64,000 nt of DNA from Paenibacillus turpanensis (GCF_011421635.1 NZ_WTLI01000003.1:62001-126000), one strand, 5' to 3'; positions 55,316 through 64,000 are shown, numbered from the stretch's first letter. Numbers and translations: made by a program. The notes: generated by a model not told the origin, from the letters alone.

Positions 55316-55519
55316 ATGAATATGGATGTCAACGCGATTTTTCAAATCGCCGGCATCGGCATTGTGATCGCCATGATCCATACCGTGCTGAAGCAAATGG
55401 GCAAGGAAGATATGGCTCATTGGGCGACGCTTATCGGATTCGTGGTCGTTATGCTGATGGTCATCCGAATGCTAGACGAGCTTTTTAAGGAAATCAAAAC
55501 GATCTTTCTTTTCCAGTAG
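55316..55519 (+). CDS. spoIIIAC: stage III sporulation protein SpoIIIAC
   Basis: The 67-residue product has two membrane helices (NAIFQIAGIGIVIAMIHTVLKQMGKEDMAHWATLIGFVVVMLMVI), the usual SpoIIIAC length and pattern. It forms the membrane subcomplex with SpoIIIAD and AE. ATG 55316 follows GGGATGTGATCG, and spoIIIAD follows at once. Confidence 0.95.
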   Translation: MNMDVNAIFQIAGIGIVIAMIHTVLKQMGKEDMAHWATLIGFVVVMLMVIRMLDELFKEIKTIFLFQ

Positions 55520-55528
55520 GTGGCGCCG

Positions 55529-55918
55529 ATGCAAATCATTGAAATCGTAGGGCTCGCCTTGATTGCAACGGTGCTAACCCTAGTCATTAAGGAACAAAAG
55601 CCGATGTTTGCTTTCCTGCTGGCAACCTTTACCGGTATGGTCATCTTCCTCCTGCTGCTCGGGAACATATCCAACATCATGAGGGTGCTGGAGGGGCTGG
55701 CCCAAAAATCGGGCGTCAACATGGTGTACTTGAAGACCATTCTGAAAATAATCGGCATCGCATACATCGCCGAATTTGGGGCGCAGATCGTTCGGGATGC
55801 CGGACAAGAGTCCATCGCCTCGAAGGTGGAGCTGGCAGGGAAAATATTGATCATGGCTATGGCCCTTCCGATCATAACCGTCATTTTGGAAACGGTGCTG
55901 AAGCTTCTGCCTGCGTAA
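55529..55918 (+). CDS. spoIIIAD: stage III sporulation protein SpoIIIAD
   Basis: ATG 55529 gives MQIIEIVGLALIATVLTLVIKEQKP, as in Bacillus, and is preferred over the in-frame GTG 55520 because AGGTGG precedes it. The 129-residue product has four membrane helices. It works with SpoIIIAC and AE in the mother-cell membrane. Confidence 0.95.
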   Translation: MQIIEIVGLALIATVLTLVIKEQKPMFAFLLATFTGMVIFLLLLGNISNIMRVLEGLAQKSGVNMVYLKTILKIIGIAYIAEFGAQIVRDAGQESIASKVELAGKILIMAMALPIITVILETVLKLLPA

Positions 55919-55953
55919 GCAGGAGCACAGCGGAGGAGCTGTAGGGGGGATAA

Positions 55954-57177
55954 ATGATGCACCGTTATCTGATAGCAATCGCCGCCGCACTATTCCTGCT
56001 TTTATCCCTATGGCCCTTGCCTGCAGAGGTTATGGCTGCACCGGAAACCCAGAACACGCAAGCTCCGACATCTCAAGCCGATCCGCTAAACGGAGTCGTC
56101 CGCCAGCAGGCCGAGGAGGTTCCGTCTGAGCAGGTGGAGCAGTACTGGGACCGGTTAATGGAAAATTACGGTGAGTTTTTGCCGATAGAGCAGACCCCTA
56201 CCTTGATGGAAATGCTGCTGCCGGGCGGTGAGAAGCTGAATCCGGTTAATGTCATCAAGGGGCTGGCGGGCTACTTTATCCGGGAAATCATTTTAAACGG
56301 AAAGCTGCTCGGATCTATTGTAATATTAGCGATTCTTAGCGTGATGCTTGAGACGCTGCAATCGGCTTTCGTTAGGGCTGAAGTGAGCAAAATTGCTTAC
56401 GGCATCTGTTACATGGTACTGATCATCATCGCGTTTAACAGCTTTCATATCGCCATCACCTACGCCAATGACGCGATTGCCGACATGATTCATTTTATGA
56501 TCGCTATGATTCCGGTTCTGCTTACGATGCTGGCTTCCATGGGCAATGTGATTTCCGTGACGGTACTGCATCCTTTGATCGTATTTATGATTCATACCGT
56601 CGGAACGTTCATTTATGTATTCGTATTTCCGCTCTTGTTCTTCTCCGCTGTCCTTCATATCGTCAGCTCGTTATCGGAGAAGTACAAGGTTACCCAGCTT
56701 GCCAATATGCTGCGGACGATCAGCATCGCGGGTTTGACGATTATGCTGACGATCTTTCTTGGAGTGATCTCCGTGCAGGGGGCGGCAGGCGGTGTTGCCG
56801 ACGGGGTCACGCTCAAGACAGCGAAATATATCACTGGGCAGTTCGTCCCGGTGGTTGGCCGGATGTTTGCAGAAGCGTCGGATACGGTGATCAGCGCCTC
56901 CATGCTCATCAAAAACGCAGTAGGGCTAGCCGGGGTTATTATCATTCTTCTGCTTTGCGCATTCCCGGCGATGAAAATTTTGGCCTTGGCCTTTATCTAT
57001 AACTTATGCGCCGCCGTCATGCAGCCACTCGGCACCAGTCCGATCGGCTCCTGCCTTCAGACCATCGGCAAAAGCTTGATTTATGTGTTTGCCGCTCTGG
57101 CGACGGTTGGGCTTATGTTCTTCTTCGCCATAACCGTGATGATTACGGTTGGAAACGTGTCGCTAATGGTGCGATAA
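55954..57177 (+). CDS. spoIIIAE: stage III sporulation protein SpoIIIAE
   Basis: The 407-residue product has a cleavable N-terminal segment (IAAALFLLLSLWPLPAEVMA), then an extracytoplasmic region and about eight membrane helices (TLQSAFVRAEVSKIAYGICYMVLIIIAFNSFHIAI; ISIAGLTIMLTIFLGVISVQGAAGGVADGVTLKTAKY). The length fits SpoIIIAE of other sporeformers (about 400). It is the largest membrane subunit of the complex. Confidence 0.96.
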   Translation: MMHRYLIAIAAALFLLLSLWPLPAEVMAAPETQNTQAPTSQADPLNGVVRQQAEEVPSEQVEQYWDRLMENYGEFLPIEQTPTLMEMLLPGGEKLNPVNVIKGLAGYFIREIILNGKLLGSIVILAILSVMLETLQSAFVRAEVSKIAYGICYMVLIIIAFNSFHIAITYANDAIADMIHFMIAMIPVLLTMLASMGNVISVTVLHPLIVFMIHTVGTFIYVFVFPLLFFSAVLHIVSSLSEKYKVTQLANMLRTISIAGLTIMLTIFLGVISVQGAAGGVADGVTLKTAKYITGQFVPVVGRMFAEASDTVISASMLIKNAVGLAGVIIILLLCAFPAMKILALAFIYNLCAAVMQPLGTSPIGSCLQTIGKSLIYVFAALATVGLMFFFAITVMITVGNVSLMVR

Positions 57178-57189
57178 GGAGGGAATCCG

Positions 57190-57867
57190 ATGGATTGGCT
57201 AGCCGGCTGGCTGAAAGAAATTATCGCCATCATCCTTTTCGCCGCTTTTATCGATCTGATGCTCCCGAATCGCAGCATGGAGCGGTACGTAAAGCTGGTC
57301 GTCAGCTTGTTCATTCTGCTGACACTGCTGTCTCCGGTTGTCCGCTTGTTTCACACTGATGTGAACTTAAATGTGCTGGCTTCCTCGGTTTCGATGCAGC
57401 CGCGCACCTGGAGCACGGAAGTGGTTCCGCTTGACCAGGTTCTGGCCGAAGGAGAGCGGATGCGCAGCGCATCGAACGAGACGGTGCTGGTGCAGGTCGA
57501 GCAGACGCTGGAGAGAATGGTGCGGGAGCATGTGGAAAAACAGACCGGCTATAAGGTGACGGCGGTAGACGCTGTGCTACAAGCCGGAGAGGACGGCCAG
57601 CCGAAGGTTGCGAAGCTGTCTGTTTCCGTGGCGAATGAAAGCAGTCCAAAACCGGATGGCGGCTTGTCCGGAGAACCGATCGGCCAAGTGAAGCCGGTCA
57701 TGATTGATATTTCCATCAATCCTGCGGCCGAAGCCGTATCGGAGGCTGCCGCCGAGCAAACGGTGAATGACATCCGTTCGAAGGTGAGCGAAGTGATTCA
57801 CAGCGAATGGGGGATTGAACCGGGTGCGCTAAAGATCCACGTTGACGCCGACAGGAAGTCTTCCTGA
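57190..57867 (+). CDS. spoIIIAF: stage III sporulation protein SpoIIIAF
   Basis: The 225-residue product starts with two membrane helices (WLAGWLKEIIAIILFAAFIDLMLPNRSMERYVKLVVSLFILLTLL) and continues with a soluble region that forms a ring domain in the family. It starts at ATG 57190 with AAGGAGGG, 13 bases after spoIIIAE. Confidence 0.93.
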   Translation: MDWLAGWLKEIIAIILFAAFIDLMLPNRSMERYVKLVVSLFILLTLLSPVVRLFHTDVNLNVLASSVSMQPRTWSTEVVPLDQVLAEGERMRSASNETVLVQVEQTLERMVREHVEKQTGYKVTAVDAVLQAGEDGQPKVAKLSVSVANESSPKPDGGLSGEPIGQVKPVMIDISINPAAEAVSEAAAEQTVNDIRSKVSEVIHSEWGIEPGALKIHVDADRKSS

Positions 57868-57893
57868 AGTTTACGCTTGAAGGAGGTGATGCT

Positions 57894-58541
57894 TTGGGGC
57901 CATTTTTCAACTGGTTAACCAATACGCTTGGCGGCAAGGATACCGGACGGAGAAAAACGGTCCAATGGCTGCTGCTGCTCGGCTTGCTCGGCATAGGCTT
58001 CATGCTGGTAAGCTCGATGCTTCAGGTAAAGGAAATTGGGCCGCTGCAGACGCCGCTTTCGGGCAGCACCGCGGATCCGCCAAGCAGTAAGCCGGCTTCG
58101 TCTGAGGCCGTGATGCAGGATACGAAATTTCAAAGCTACGAGGACCGATACGAAACGGCTCTAAAGGAAATCTTAGAGCAAATCATCGGCGTCGGCGAGG
58201 TGGATGTCATGGTCACGCTGGAGTCGACAGAGGAAATCGTAGTGGAGAAGGATCAGAGGGATACCCAGTCGGTAACGCAGGAAAAGGCCGACGGAGGCGG
58301 CACCCGCCACATTACGGACGTTGGACGTGAGGGAGAGGTCGTGCTTTACGACGTTTCCGGCCGCGACGGCAGCCAAGTCCCTCTTGTGGTGAAGACGATC
58401 AAGCCGAAAATACGCGGCGTTGTCGTCGTGGCGAGGGGCGCAGAAAATATGACGGTCAAAAAGCTGATCGTTGATTCGGTAGAACGCGGTTTAGCGGTGC
58501 CGGCGCATCGCATATCGGTTGTGCCGAGAAAACAGCAATAA
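57894..58541 (+). CDS. spoIIIAG: stage III sporulation protein SpoIIIAG
   Basis: TTG 57894 is the start: AAGGAGGTGATGC lies upstream, and the nearby ATG 57889 is out of frame. The 215-residue product has one membrane helix near residue 30 and a C-terminal ring-building domain (EIVVEKDQRDTQSVTQE; KPKIRGVVVVARGAENMTVKKLIVDSVERGLAV). SpoIIIAG forms a large ring in the intermembrane space. Confidence 0.94.
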   Translation: MGPFFNWLTNTLGGKDTGRRKTVQWLLLLGLLGIGFMLVSSMLQVKEIGPLQTPLSGSTADPPSSKPASSEAVMQDTKFQSYEDRYETALKEILEQIIGVGEVDVMVTLESTEEIVVEKDQRDTQSVTQEKADGGGTRHITDVGREGEVVLYDVSGRDGSQVPLVVKTIKPKIRGVVVVARGAENMTVKKLIVDSVERGLAVPAHRISVVPRKQQ

Positions 58542-58590
58542 CACCATTCTTAAAATAAATTGATCAATTCATTTCTAGGAGGATGAAAAC

Positions 58591-59250
58591 ATGAACTCGA
58601 AAAGACAAACTGTATGGCTCGTATCTATGCTTAGCTTGATGGTGGTGCTCTCCGCTTACTACCTGTTTACCGATGATGTGAACGAGCTGCAGGCCGGAAC
58701 AGAAACGACGAAGACGCAAGAAATCAAGTATGATGCGACAGCGGTAACCGGCCAGGATAAGGTAAAGACCAACGCGCCTGACAATACGGCAAAAACCGAC
58801 GCAGCTCCGGCGGATAAAGAGACGTCCGCGGCGGAAGCAGCCGGCGAACAAGGCAAGACGGATGAGGAGCTGCTGCAGCAGGTTTCTGCGCAGGCGATGT
58901 CTGCTGAAGAGTACTTTATCGACGCAAATCTTCGTAGAGACGAAGAGTTAACGAAAATGAGCGAGAAGCTGATGACGATCATCAACGATTCGAAGCAAAA
59001 TAACGAGGCGGTAACGAAGGCTTACGAGGATATGTACAAACTGGAGGAGCAGCATGTTAAAATGATTAGCCTGGAAGATCAGCTGGCTACTCAATTCGGT
59101 AATGCTGTCGTTGTTCAAGACGGCTCCAAGTATAAAGTGGTCGTAATGGCTGATAAGCTTCAGCGTTCCGAAGCGGTATCCATCATCGACATGACAATGA
59201 AAGAGCTCGGCATCGGCGCAGACCGCGTTTCGGTTGAATTTAAAAACTAA
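58591..59250 (+). CDS. spoIIIAH: stage III sporulation protein SpoIIIAH
   Basis: The 219-residue product has an N-terminal membrane helix (TVWLVSMLSLMVVLSAYYLF), an Ala/Thr/Glu-rich linker and a C-terminal YscJ/FliF-like ring domain (SEAVSIIDMTMKELGIGADRVSVEF). It binds SpoIIQ from the forespore side, bridging the two membranes. The start ATG 58591 follows CTAGGAGGATG. A terminator ends the operon. Confidence 0.95.
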   Translation: MNSKRQTVWLVSMLSLMVVLSAYYLFTDDVNELQAGTETTKTQEIKYDATAVTGQDKVKTNAPDNTAKTDAAPADKETSAAEAAGEQGKTDEELLQQVSAQAMSAEEYFIDANLRRDEELTKMSEKLMTIINDSKQNNEAVTKAYEDMYKLEEQHVKMISLEDQLATQFGNAVVVQDGSKYKVVVMADKLQRSEAVSIIDMTMKELGIGADRVSVEFKN

Positions 59251-59272
59251 TTGAACCGAACCTATCGTTATC

Positions 59273-59301
59273 TCCCGCCGGAATGATCCGGCGGGATTTT
59301 T
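59273..59301 (+). terminator. Rho-independent terminator of the spoIIIA operon
   Basis: TCCCGCCGGA-ATGA-TCCGGCGGGA with a T-run. Confidence 0.92.
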
Positions 59302-59334
59302 CCACCATTTGGGCGGTAGTTTGGAGGAATCATC

Positions 59335-59362
59335 TTGAAGTGAAGAAGGTTTGTGTTATAAT
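59335..59362 (+). promoter_or_regulatory. promoter of accBC
   Basis: TTGAAG (59335-59340), 16-base spacer and TATAAT (59357-59362). Confidence 0.75.
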
Positions 59363-59429
59363 ACTAACGTTGCAAAACTAAGACAGGCTTCCGCTGTTCA
59401 GGTGCCTGAAGGAGTGAACGAAACGGGCC

Positions 59430-59930
59430 ATGTTCAAACTGAGCGAAATTAAAGAACTAATAAAATTAGTCGATCAAACATCCGTACAGGAAATTGAAAT
59501 CGAAAACGAGGGCTCCCGGCTTATGATCCGCAAGCCGAATAAAACGGAAAACGTTCTCGTAACTTCTGCGCCGCAGCAGGTATATGTTCCGACTGCCCCT
59601 GCCGCCGCGCCAGCTGCCGTGTCAGCCCCTGCAGCTCCAGAATCGGCGCCTGCGCCTGAAACGGCTGCACCGAAGGCGGACGACGCATCCTTACATAAAA
59701 TCGTGTCTCCGATGGTCGGTACATTTTACTCTGCACCGTCCCCGGGAGCGGCTCCTTACGTGGAAGTCGGCTCGAAGGTGACGGAGAAATCTGTTGTTTG
59801 CATCGTTGAGGCCATGAAGCTGATGAATCCGATCGAGGCGGAGGTCAAGGGGGAAATCGTCGAGGTTCTGGTTGAGAACGGACAGCTTGTCGAATACGGA
59901 CAACCCCTATTTGTCGTTCGTCGCGGTTAA
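59430..59930 (+). CDS. accB: biotin carboxyl carrier protein of acetyl-CoA carboxylase
   Basis: The 166-residue product has an Ala/Pro-rich linker (residues 46-82) and a C-terminal biotinyl domain with the biotinylated lysine Lys130 in EAMKLMN. It carries CO2 between AccC and the carboxyltransferase in fatty-acid initiation. GAAGGAG precedes ATG 59430. It forms an operon with accC. Confidence 0.97.
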   Translation: MFKLSEIKELIKLVDQTSVQEIEIENEGSRLMIRKPNKTENVLVTSAPQQVYVPTAPAAAPAAVSAPAAPESAPAPETAAPKADDASLHKIVSPMVGTFYSAPSPGAAPYVEVGSKVTEKSVVCIVEAMKLMNPIEAEVKGEIVEVLVENGQLVEYGQPLFVVRRG

Positions 59931-59947
59931 TGGGAGGTAAACACCAG

Positions 59948-61306
59948 ATGACTTTTCACAAGATATTAATAGCGAACCGCGGTGAAATCGCTGTGCGGAT
60001 CATCCGCGCCTGCCGTGAACTCGGCATAACCAGCGTTGCCGTTTTCTCGGAGGCGGACCGCGATTCGCTTCACGTCCGTATGGCGGACGAAGCGTACTGT
60101 ATTGGTCCTACGCTGTCCAAGGACAGCTATTTGAATTTTACCAATTTGATGAGTGTAGCGACGCTTACCGGCGCGGATGCCATTCACCCGGGCTACGGCT
60201 TTTTGGCGGAAAATGCTGATTTTGCCGAGCTTTGTGAGCAGTGCGGCATCACCTTCATCGGCCCATCCCCGGATGCGATCAGCAAAATGGGGGATAAGTC
60301 GACGGCGAAGCAGACGATGCGCGATGCGAATGTTCCGGTTATTCCCGGTTCCGTCGGTTTGGTGGAAACAGTGGAAGACGCCGTAGCCATCGGCCGCGAT
60401 ATCGGGTACCCGATCGTCATTAAAGCGACGGCCGGCGGGGGCGGCAAAGGCATCCGCTTTGCCGACAACGAGGAAGATATGGTGCGCCAGATGACGGAAG
60501 CGCAGCAGGAAGCGCAGAAGGCTTTCGGCAACGGCGGCGTATACCTTGAAAAGTTTTTGACCAACATGAAGCACGTTGAAATTCAAGTGCTCGCGGACAA
60601 GCACGGCAACGTCATCCATCTTGGCGAGCGCGATTGCTCGGTACAGCGGCGCCGTCAGAAGCTGGTCGAGGAAGCGCCTTGTCCTGTTCTTACGCCGGAA
60701 ACGCGGAAGGCAATGGGCGAAGCTGCGGTGCGCGCGGCGAAAGCGGTGAATTATTCCGGAGCGGGCACGCTTGAGTTTTTGCTGGGACCGGACGGTCAGT
60801 TTTACTTTATGGAAATGAATACGCGAATTCAGGTAGAGCACCCGGTTACGGAAATGGTGACCGGCGTCGACATCGTGAAGGAAATGATTTCAGTGGCGGA
60901 AGGTAATCCGCTCAGCATTTCGCAAGAGGATGTGCAGATTAACGGCTGGTCGATCGAATGCCGCGTAAATGCAGAGGATCCAAACCGTAATTTTATGCCG
61001 TCGCCGGGTAAAATTTCGTTTTATTTGCCGCCGGGAGGGCTCGGCGTTCGTGTGGACAGCTCGGCATACCCGGGTTATACGATTTCGCCGCACTATGATT
61101 CGATGATCGCGAAGCTCATCGTGTGGGGCGCTACGCGCGAAGAGGCGATCAACCGGATGAAGCGGGCCTTAGCGGAATTCGCTATTGAAGGCATACAAAC
61201 CACCATTCCGTTCCATAGTAAGCTCATGGAACATCCGAAATTTATACGGGGCGACTTTGACATCAAGTTTCTAGAGGATTACGACGTAAACGACCCGCGA
61301 GAATAA
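59948..61306 (+). CDS. accC: acetyl-CoA carboxylase, biotin carboxylase subunit
   Basis: ATG 59948 follows GGGAGGTAAAC. The 452-residue product has the biotin carboxylase N-domain ([23 protein letters not shown]), the ATP-grasp glycine loop [14 protein letters not shown] and [21 protein letters not shown]. It carboxylates the biotin of AccB with ATP and bicarbonate. The order accB-accC-yqhY follows B. subtilis. Confidence 0.97.
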   Translation: MTFHKILIANRGEIAVRIIRACRELGITSVAVFSEADRDSLHVRMADEAYCIGPTLSKDSYLNFTNLMSVATLTGADAIHPGYGFLAENADFAELCEQCGITFIGPSPDAISKMGDKSTAKQTMRDANVPVIPGSVGLVETVEDAVAIGRDIGYPIVIKATAGGGGKGIRFADNEEDMVRQMTEAQQEAQKAFGNGGVYLEKFLTNMKHVEIQVLADKHGNVIHLGERDCSVQRRRQKLVEEAPCPVLTPETRKAMGEAAVRAAKAVNYSGAGTLEFLLGPDGQFYFMEMNTRIQVEHPVTEMVTGVDIVKEMISVAEGNPLSISQEDVQINGWSIECRVNAEDPNRNFMPSPGKISFYLPPGGLGVRVDSSAYPGYTISPHYDSMIAKLIVWGATREEAINRMKRALAEFAIEGIQTTIPFHSKLMEHPKFIRGDFDIKFLEDYDVNDPRE

Positions 61307-61442
61307 GCGATGATCCGAAACGCACTCCTCAGATTTTCTACGGTTTGTCATAAAACAGCCAGAATGGTATAGTTATAAATACTAAGACGGACAACACCGT
61401 CGATTGCGCGGTAGATGAAAACATAAGGAGGTGCGTCTTTCG

Positions 61443-61856
61443 GTGAACACGATTGCTCCAGATTTTGTGAAAACAGAGATGGGAAACATTCAAATTGCTC
61501 CTGAGGTCATCGAAGTGATAGCCGGCCTGGCTGCCATTGAGGTAGATGGGGTAGCAGGAATGAGCGGAGGTTTTGCAAGCGGCGTTGCAGAACTGCTCGG
61601 ACGCAAAAACTTGGCGAAGGGCGTTAAGGTGGAAGTCGGCCAACGCGAAGCTGCAGTTGATGTTTCGATCGTAATTGAGTATGGTACACGGATTCCGGAG
61701 GTTGCCTCCGCGATTCAAAATAATGTTAAGCATGCCATCGAATCGATGACAGGCCTATTGGTTGTTGAAGTTAATGTACATATTCACGATGTTCATTTTA
61801 AAGGAATGGACAATAAACCCGAAGAGGAAGACTTTACGACATTGCGCGTGAAGTAA
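61443..61856 (+). CDS. yqhY: Asp23/Gls24-family protein YqhY
   Basis: GTG 61443 is favoured because AAGGAGG lies upstream; the earlier in-frame GTG 61431 overlaps that site. The 137-residue product is Asp23-like: GNIQIAPEVIEVIAGLAAIEVDGVAGMSG and VEVGQREAAVDVSIVIEYGTRIPEVASAIQNNVKHAIESMTGL. In B. subtilis, yqhY lies behind accBC and its loss disturbs acetyl-CoA carboxylase. amaP and a DUF2273 gene follow here. Confidence 0.92.
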   Translation: MNTIAPDFVKTEMGNIQIAPEVIEVIAGLAAIEVDGVAGMSGGFASGVAELLGRKNLAKGVKVEVGQREAAVDVSIVIEYGTRIPEVASAIQNNVKHAIESMTGLLVVEVNVHIHDVHFKGMDNKPEEEDFTTLRVK

Positions 61857-61878
61857 ACGCCGCTCTTTCGGCTCAGCC

Positions 61879-61908
61879 AAACCCCCTGATCGGTCAGGGG
61901 GTTTGCTT
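61879..61908 (+). terminator. Rho-independent terminator or attenuator
   Basis: AAACCCCCTGA-TCGG-TCAGGGGGTTT between yqhY and amaP, with only a short T-run; it may reduce rather than end transcription into amaP. Confidence 0.75.
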
Positions 61909-61942
61909 CTATTCTAATCTGCTGCAAAGGAGGACAAGCCGG

Positions 61943-62482
61943 ATGATCCGTGTTGCGGATAAATTTTTGCTTTTTGTGTTCAGCCTGCTTGTTATTGTCA
62001 TTTCATTTGGGACGCTGCTGTTGGTATCCGGGGTGATATCGCCTGAAGCTATGGAACCCGAACCGGTTTGGTTGCTGCCGGCTTTGTATTCCGTATCGGC
62101 TATACTCATATTACTGAGCCTGCGTTTTTTATACTTGTCGCTGCGCAGAAGCCGTTCCGGGGCGCCTTCCATCGATCAACGCACGGATTTCGGGGATATT
62201 CGCATTTCACTGGAAACCGTTGAAAATCTTTCGCTGAAAGCAGCTTCGAAAGTGCGCGGAGTACGCGACTTGAAAGCTCGGGTGCGTGTCACGGATGCGG
62301 GACTTGAAATTTCCATCCGTACGGTTGTAGACGGTGAAACCTCCATTCCGTCGATGACGGAAGAGGTGCAGAGCTCGGTAAAGGGGCTCGTCGAGGATAT
62401 TACAGGCATTCCGGTATCGTTCGTTTCCGTCTTCGTCGCGAACATCGTGCAATCGCAAACGTTTAAAAGCCGCGTAGAATAG
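61943..62482 (+). CDS. amaP: AmaP (alkaline shock response membrane anchor)
   Basis: The 179-residue product has two membrane helices (residues 7-31 and 45-67), then an Asp23-like fold (ISLETVENLSLKAASKVRGVRDLKARVRVTDAGLEISI). AmaP anchors Asp23-type proteins to the membrane in cocci. It is flanked by the Asp23-like yqhY and a DUF2273 gene, as in Staphylococcus asp23-amaP operons. Confidence 0.93.
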   Translation: MIRVADKFLLFVFSLLVIVISFGTLLLVSGVISPEAMEPEPVWLLPALYSVSAILILLSLRFLYLSLRRSRSGAPSIDQRTDFGDIRISLETVENLSLKAASKVRGVRDLKARVRVTDAGLEISIRTVVDGETSIPSMTEEVQSSVKGLVEDITGIPVSFVSVFVANIVQSQTFKSRVE

Positions 62483-62497
62483 AGGTGATGGATCCCG

Positions 62498-62719
62498 ATG
62501 TGGAAGGAATTATGGGAAAGGCACCGGGGGAAGACGACAGGCACGGCCGCGGGAATGTTCTTCGGATTCATTTATTTGATTTGGGGCTTTTGGGACATGC
62601 TCGTGTTCGCTTTTCTAATGCTGGTCGGCTATTATTTCGGCGGCAAGGTGGAAAGAGGGGAACCATTAATGGACTGGAGCTTTTTGTCCCGATGGTTTTC
62701 CGATAGATGGTTTCGGTAA
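62498..62719 (+). CDS. DUF2273-family small membrane protein
   Basis: The 73-residue product has two membrane helices (TGTAAGMFFGFIYLIWGFWDMLVFAFLMLVGYYFGG) with the DUF2273 pattern. It starts at ATG 62498 behind GAGGTGATGG and is coupled to amaP by 15 bases. The trio Asp23-AmaP-DUF2273 probably forms one membrane-associated envelope-stress unit. Confidence 0.9.
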   Translation: MWKELWERHRGKTTGTAAGMFFGFIYLIWGFWDMLVFAFLMLVGYYFGGKVERGEPLMDWSFLSRWFSDRWFR

Positions 62720-62743
62720 ATCCCATCCTTTTGGGATTTTTTT
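62718..62743 (+). terminator. Rho-independent terminator
   Basis: AAATCCCA pairs with TGGGATTT, followed by T-run. Confidence 0.8.
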
Positions 62744-62807
62744 GTTTGGCTTTCGGCGATAATGTCATATACTAGAAGATATAGTCAAGGAGGAACACTC
62801 ACCTTTC

Positions 62808-63281
62808 ATGAAACGTAGAACAGGAAGAGAACTAGCAGTGCAAAGCCTTTATCATTTGGAAATGAATAAGGTTCCCGACGATCGGGCGGTCGATGCCATT
62901 TTGGAAGAGACCATGAATAAAGAGGAACAGCCCGACCCGGAAAAAATGACGGAGGTTGACGCGGAAACGGCGCGTTACGTCCGTGCTTTGGTGCGCGGCG
63001 TAAACGAGAATAGAGAGCTTTTGGATTCCCTGCTCGTTGAATTTTTAAAGGGCTGGAAGATGGACAGGCTGTCCCGCGTAGACCGTCAAATTTTGCGGCT
63101 TGCGGCATTTGAGCTCGTGGTGGAAGCCGAAACGCCGCCAAAGGTTGCGGTGAACGAGGCCATTGAGCTGGCAAAGCATTTTGGCACCGATGAATCGGGG
63201 AAATTTGTAAACGGCGTGTTGGGTCAAATGATAAAAAAGCTGGACGAGCTGAAAGCGAAGGCGGCACAAGAAAAGGTGTAA
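62808..63281 (+). CDS. nusB: transcription antitermination factor NusB
   Basis: The 157-residue product has RTGRELAVQSLYHLEMNKV at the start and FLKGWKMDRLSRVDRQILRLAAFEL in the middle, the NusB signature; it binds rRNA boxA with NusE for rRNA antitermination. Start ATG 62808 follows AAGGAGG. folD follows 24 bases later. Confidence 0.96.
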   Translation: MKRRTGRELAVQSLYHLEMNKVPDDRAVDAILEETMNKEEQPDPEKMTEVDAETARYVRALVRGVNENRELLDSLLVEFLKGWKMDRLSRVDRQILRLAAFELVVEAETPPKVAVNEAIELAKHFGTDESGKFVNGVLGQMIKKLDELKAKAAQEKV

Positions 63282-63305
63282 CGGGAGAGACGGGGGAGAA
63301 GAGAC

Positions 63306-64000
63306 ATGAGCGCACAAATCATTGACGGGAAAGCGATATCCGAACAACTGAAGGCACAGGTGAAGGAAGAAGCAGCGAGGTTGAGTGCACAAGGAATTCA
63401 ACCGGGACTTGCCGTGGTGATCGTCGGTGAAAATCCGGCATCGCAGGTGTATGTACGGAACAAAGCGAAAACCTGCGAGCAGCTCGGCATGTATTCCGAG
63501 GTGCATCGTCTTCCGGAATCGACAACGGAGGAGGAGCTGCTTGCGCTGATCGGCCAGCTTAACAGCAATGAGCGGATTCACGGCATTCTCGTGCAGCAGC
63601 CGCTGCCTTCCCATTTTGACCAGAATAAGATCGACGATGCGATTTTGCCGGAAAAAGATGTCGATGCCTTTCATCCGGTAAACGTAGGCAATCTGACGAG
63701 CGGTCACGAAGGGTTTCTGCCCTGCACTCCGGCAGGTGTCATGGAGCTGCTGAAGCGGACTGGCGTTGAGCTGGCTGGAAAGCATGCGGTTGTCGTAGGA
63801 CGCAGCAACATTGTAGGCAAGCCGATGGCGATGCTGCTGCTTCGGGAGCATGCCACGGTAACGGTTTGCCATTCGCGTTCCGCGAATATGGCTGATATTA
63901 CGAGACAAGCCGATATTCTTGTTGCGGCTGTCGGTAAACCGGGTCTGATCCGCAAGGAGCATGTAAAGCCGGGTGCGATCGTCATCGACGTTGGCATCAA
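63306..64000 (+). CDS. folD: bifunctional methylene-tetrahydrofolate dehydrogenase/cyclohydrolase FolD (3' end cut off)
   Basis: The visible 231 residues match FolD: LAVVIVGENPASQVYVRNKAKTCEQLGM, HGILVQQPLP, PEKDVDAFHPVNVGNLTSG and VVVGRSNIVGKPMAMLLL (NADP site). The enzyme interconverts 5,10-methylene-, methenyl- and 10-formyl-THF. The start ATG 63306 follows GGAGAAGAG. It runs off the window end, roughly 50 residues short of the usual 285. Confidence 0.97.
   Translation, partial: MSAQIIDGKAISEQLKAQVKEEAARLSAQGIQPGLAVVIVGENPASQVYVRNKAKTCEQLGMYSEVHRLPESTTEEELLALIGQLNSNERIHGILVQQPLPSHFDQNKIDDAILPEKDVDAFHPVNVGNLTSGHEGFLPCTPAGVMELLKRTGVELAGKHAVVVGRSNIVGKPMAMLLLREHATVTVCHSRSANMADITRQADILVAAVGKPGLIRKEHVKPGAIVIDVGI

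Noticed and set aside
59357-59380. FapR-type site near the accB promoter (ATACTAAC half site)
   Set aside because: Only one half resembles the FapR consensus; the other half is absent.
59966-60841. 291-codon open frame antisense to accC
   Set aside because: The sense strand is biotin carboxylase; no motif or ribosome site supports the antisense frame.

Overview
The window looks like a chromosomal segment of a Paenibacillus-type, endospore-forming Firmicute. The evidence is a complete spoIIIAA-AH cluster, spore photoproduct lyase, strong AGGAGG-type ribosome binding sites with frequent GTG/TTG starts, a T-box leader on metG, and the Bacillus-like order yqhQ-yqhR-aroQ-yqhT-efp ... yqhV-spoIIIA-accBC-yqhY-nusB-folD. 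No rRNA, tRNA, insertion sequence, prophage or CRISPR array was recognised. The window opens inside a HAD phosphatase gene and ends inside folD.

Region 1 (1-7.4 kb) is accessory. It holds an unrecognised large membrane protein, a MerR-regulated two-domain VOC (glyoxalase-fold) protein with a 19-bp-spacer MerR promoter, a small membrane protein, and a PadR operon whose second gene fuses a HAAS-like cytoplasmic prefix to a SEDS (FtsW/RodA) core with Glu where the catalytic Asp is expected. Region 2 (7.4-25.1 kb) is mostly stand-alone metabolic and stress genes: GH51 arabinofuranosidase, MsrAB, VOC protein, EamA exporter, DUF3817 protein, a very GC-rich thioredoxin-NHL fusion, CopC/CopD plus YcnI copper genes, a second PadR with an alpha/beta hydrolase, a PCYCGC lipoprotein, a double GNAT, an acyltransferase, a DUF3900-like protein, a CNNM/CorC-type transporter and an FGGY kinase.

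Region 3 (25.1-37.3 kb) is transport-rich. It has a LysR-linked phosphonate/phosphite-type ABC importer (phnD-phnE-phnC), glutathione peroxidase, PrsW-like protease, Map, a secreted Thr/Gly/Asn-rich protein with a WGxxGxxG-like tail next to an NlpC/P60 hydrolase, and a divergent siderophore ABC system with two Fur-box-like sites. Region 4 (37.3-44.5 kb) combines metal homeostasis and translation: zur-yidD, T-box/metG, a Zur-box-controlled znuCB, ccdA, splB and mntR.

Region 5 (44.6-64 kb) is the conserved core: patatin phospholipase, yqhQ/yqhR, aroQ, yqhT, efp, lysC, a DUF441 protein, the comA-comB phosphosulfolactate genes, yqhV, the eight-gene spoIIIA operon (the SpoIIIA-SpoIIQ feeding-tube complex), accB-accC, yqhY-amaP-DUF2273, nusB and folD. 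The placement of comA-comB next to sporulation genes fits sulfolactate production for spores, but that is inference. The items most worth testing are the PadR/SEDS operon with the Asp-to-Glu change, the LysR/phnD operator palindrome, the structured region ahead of the second PadR, and the secreted WGxxGxxG-like protein with its NlpC/P60 neighbour.
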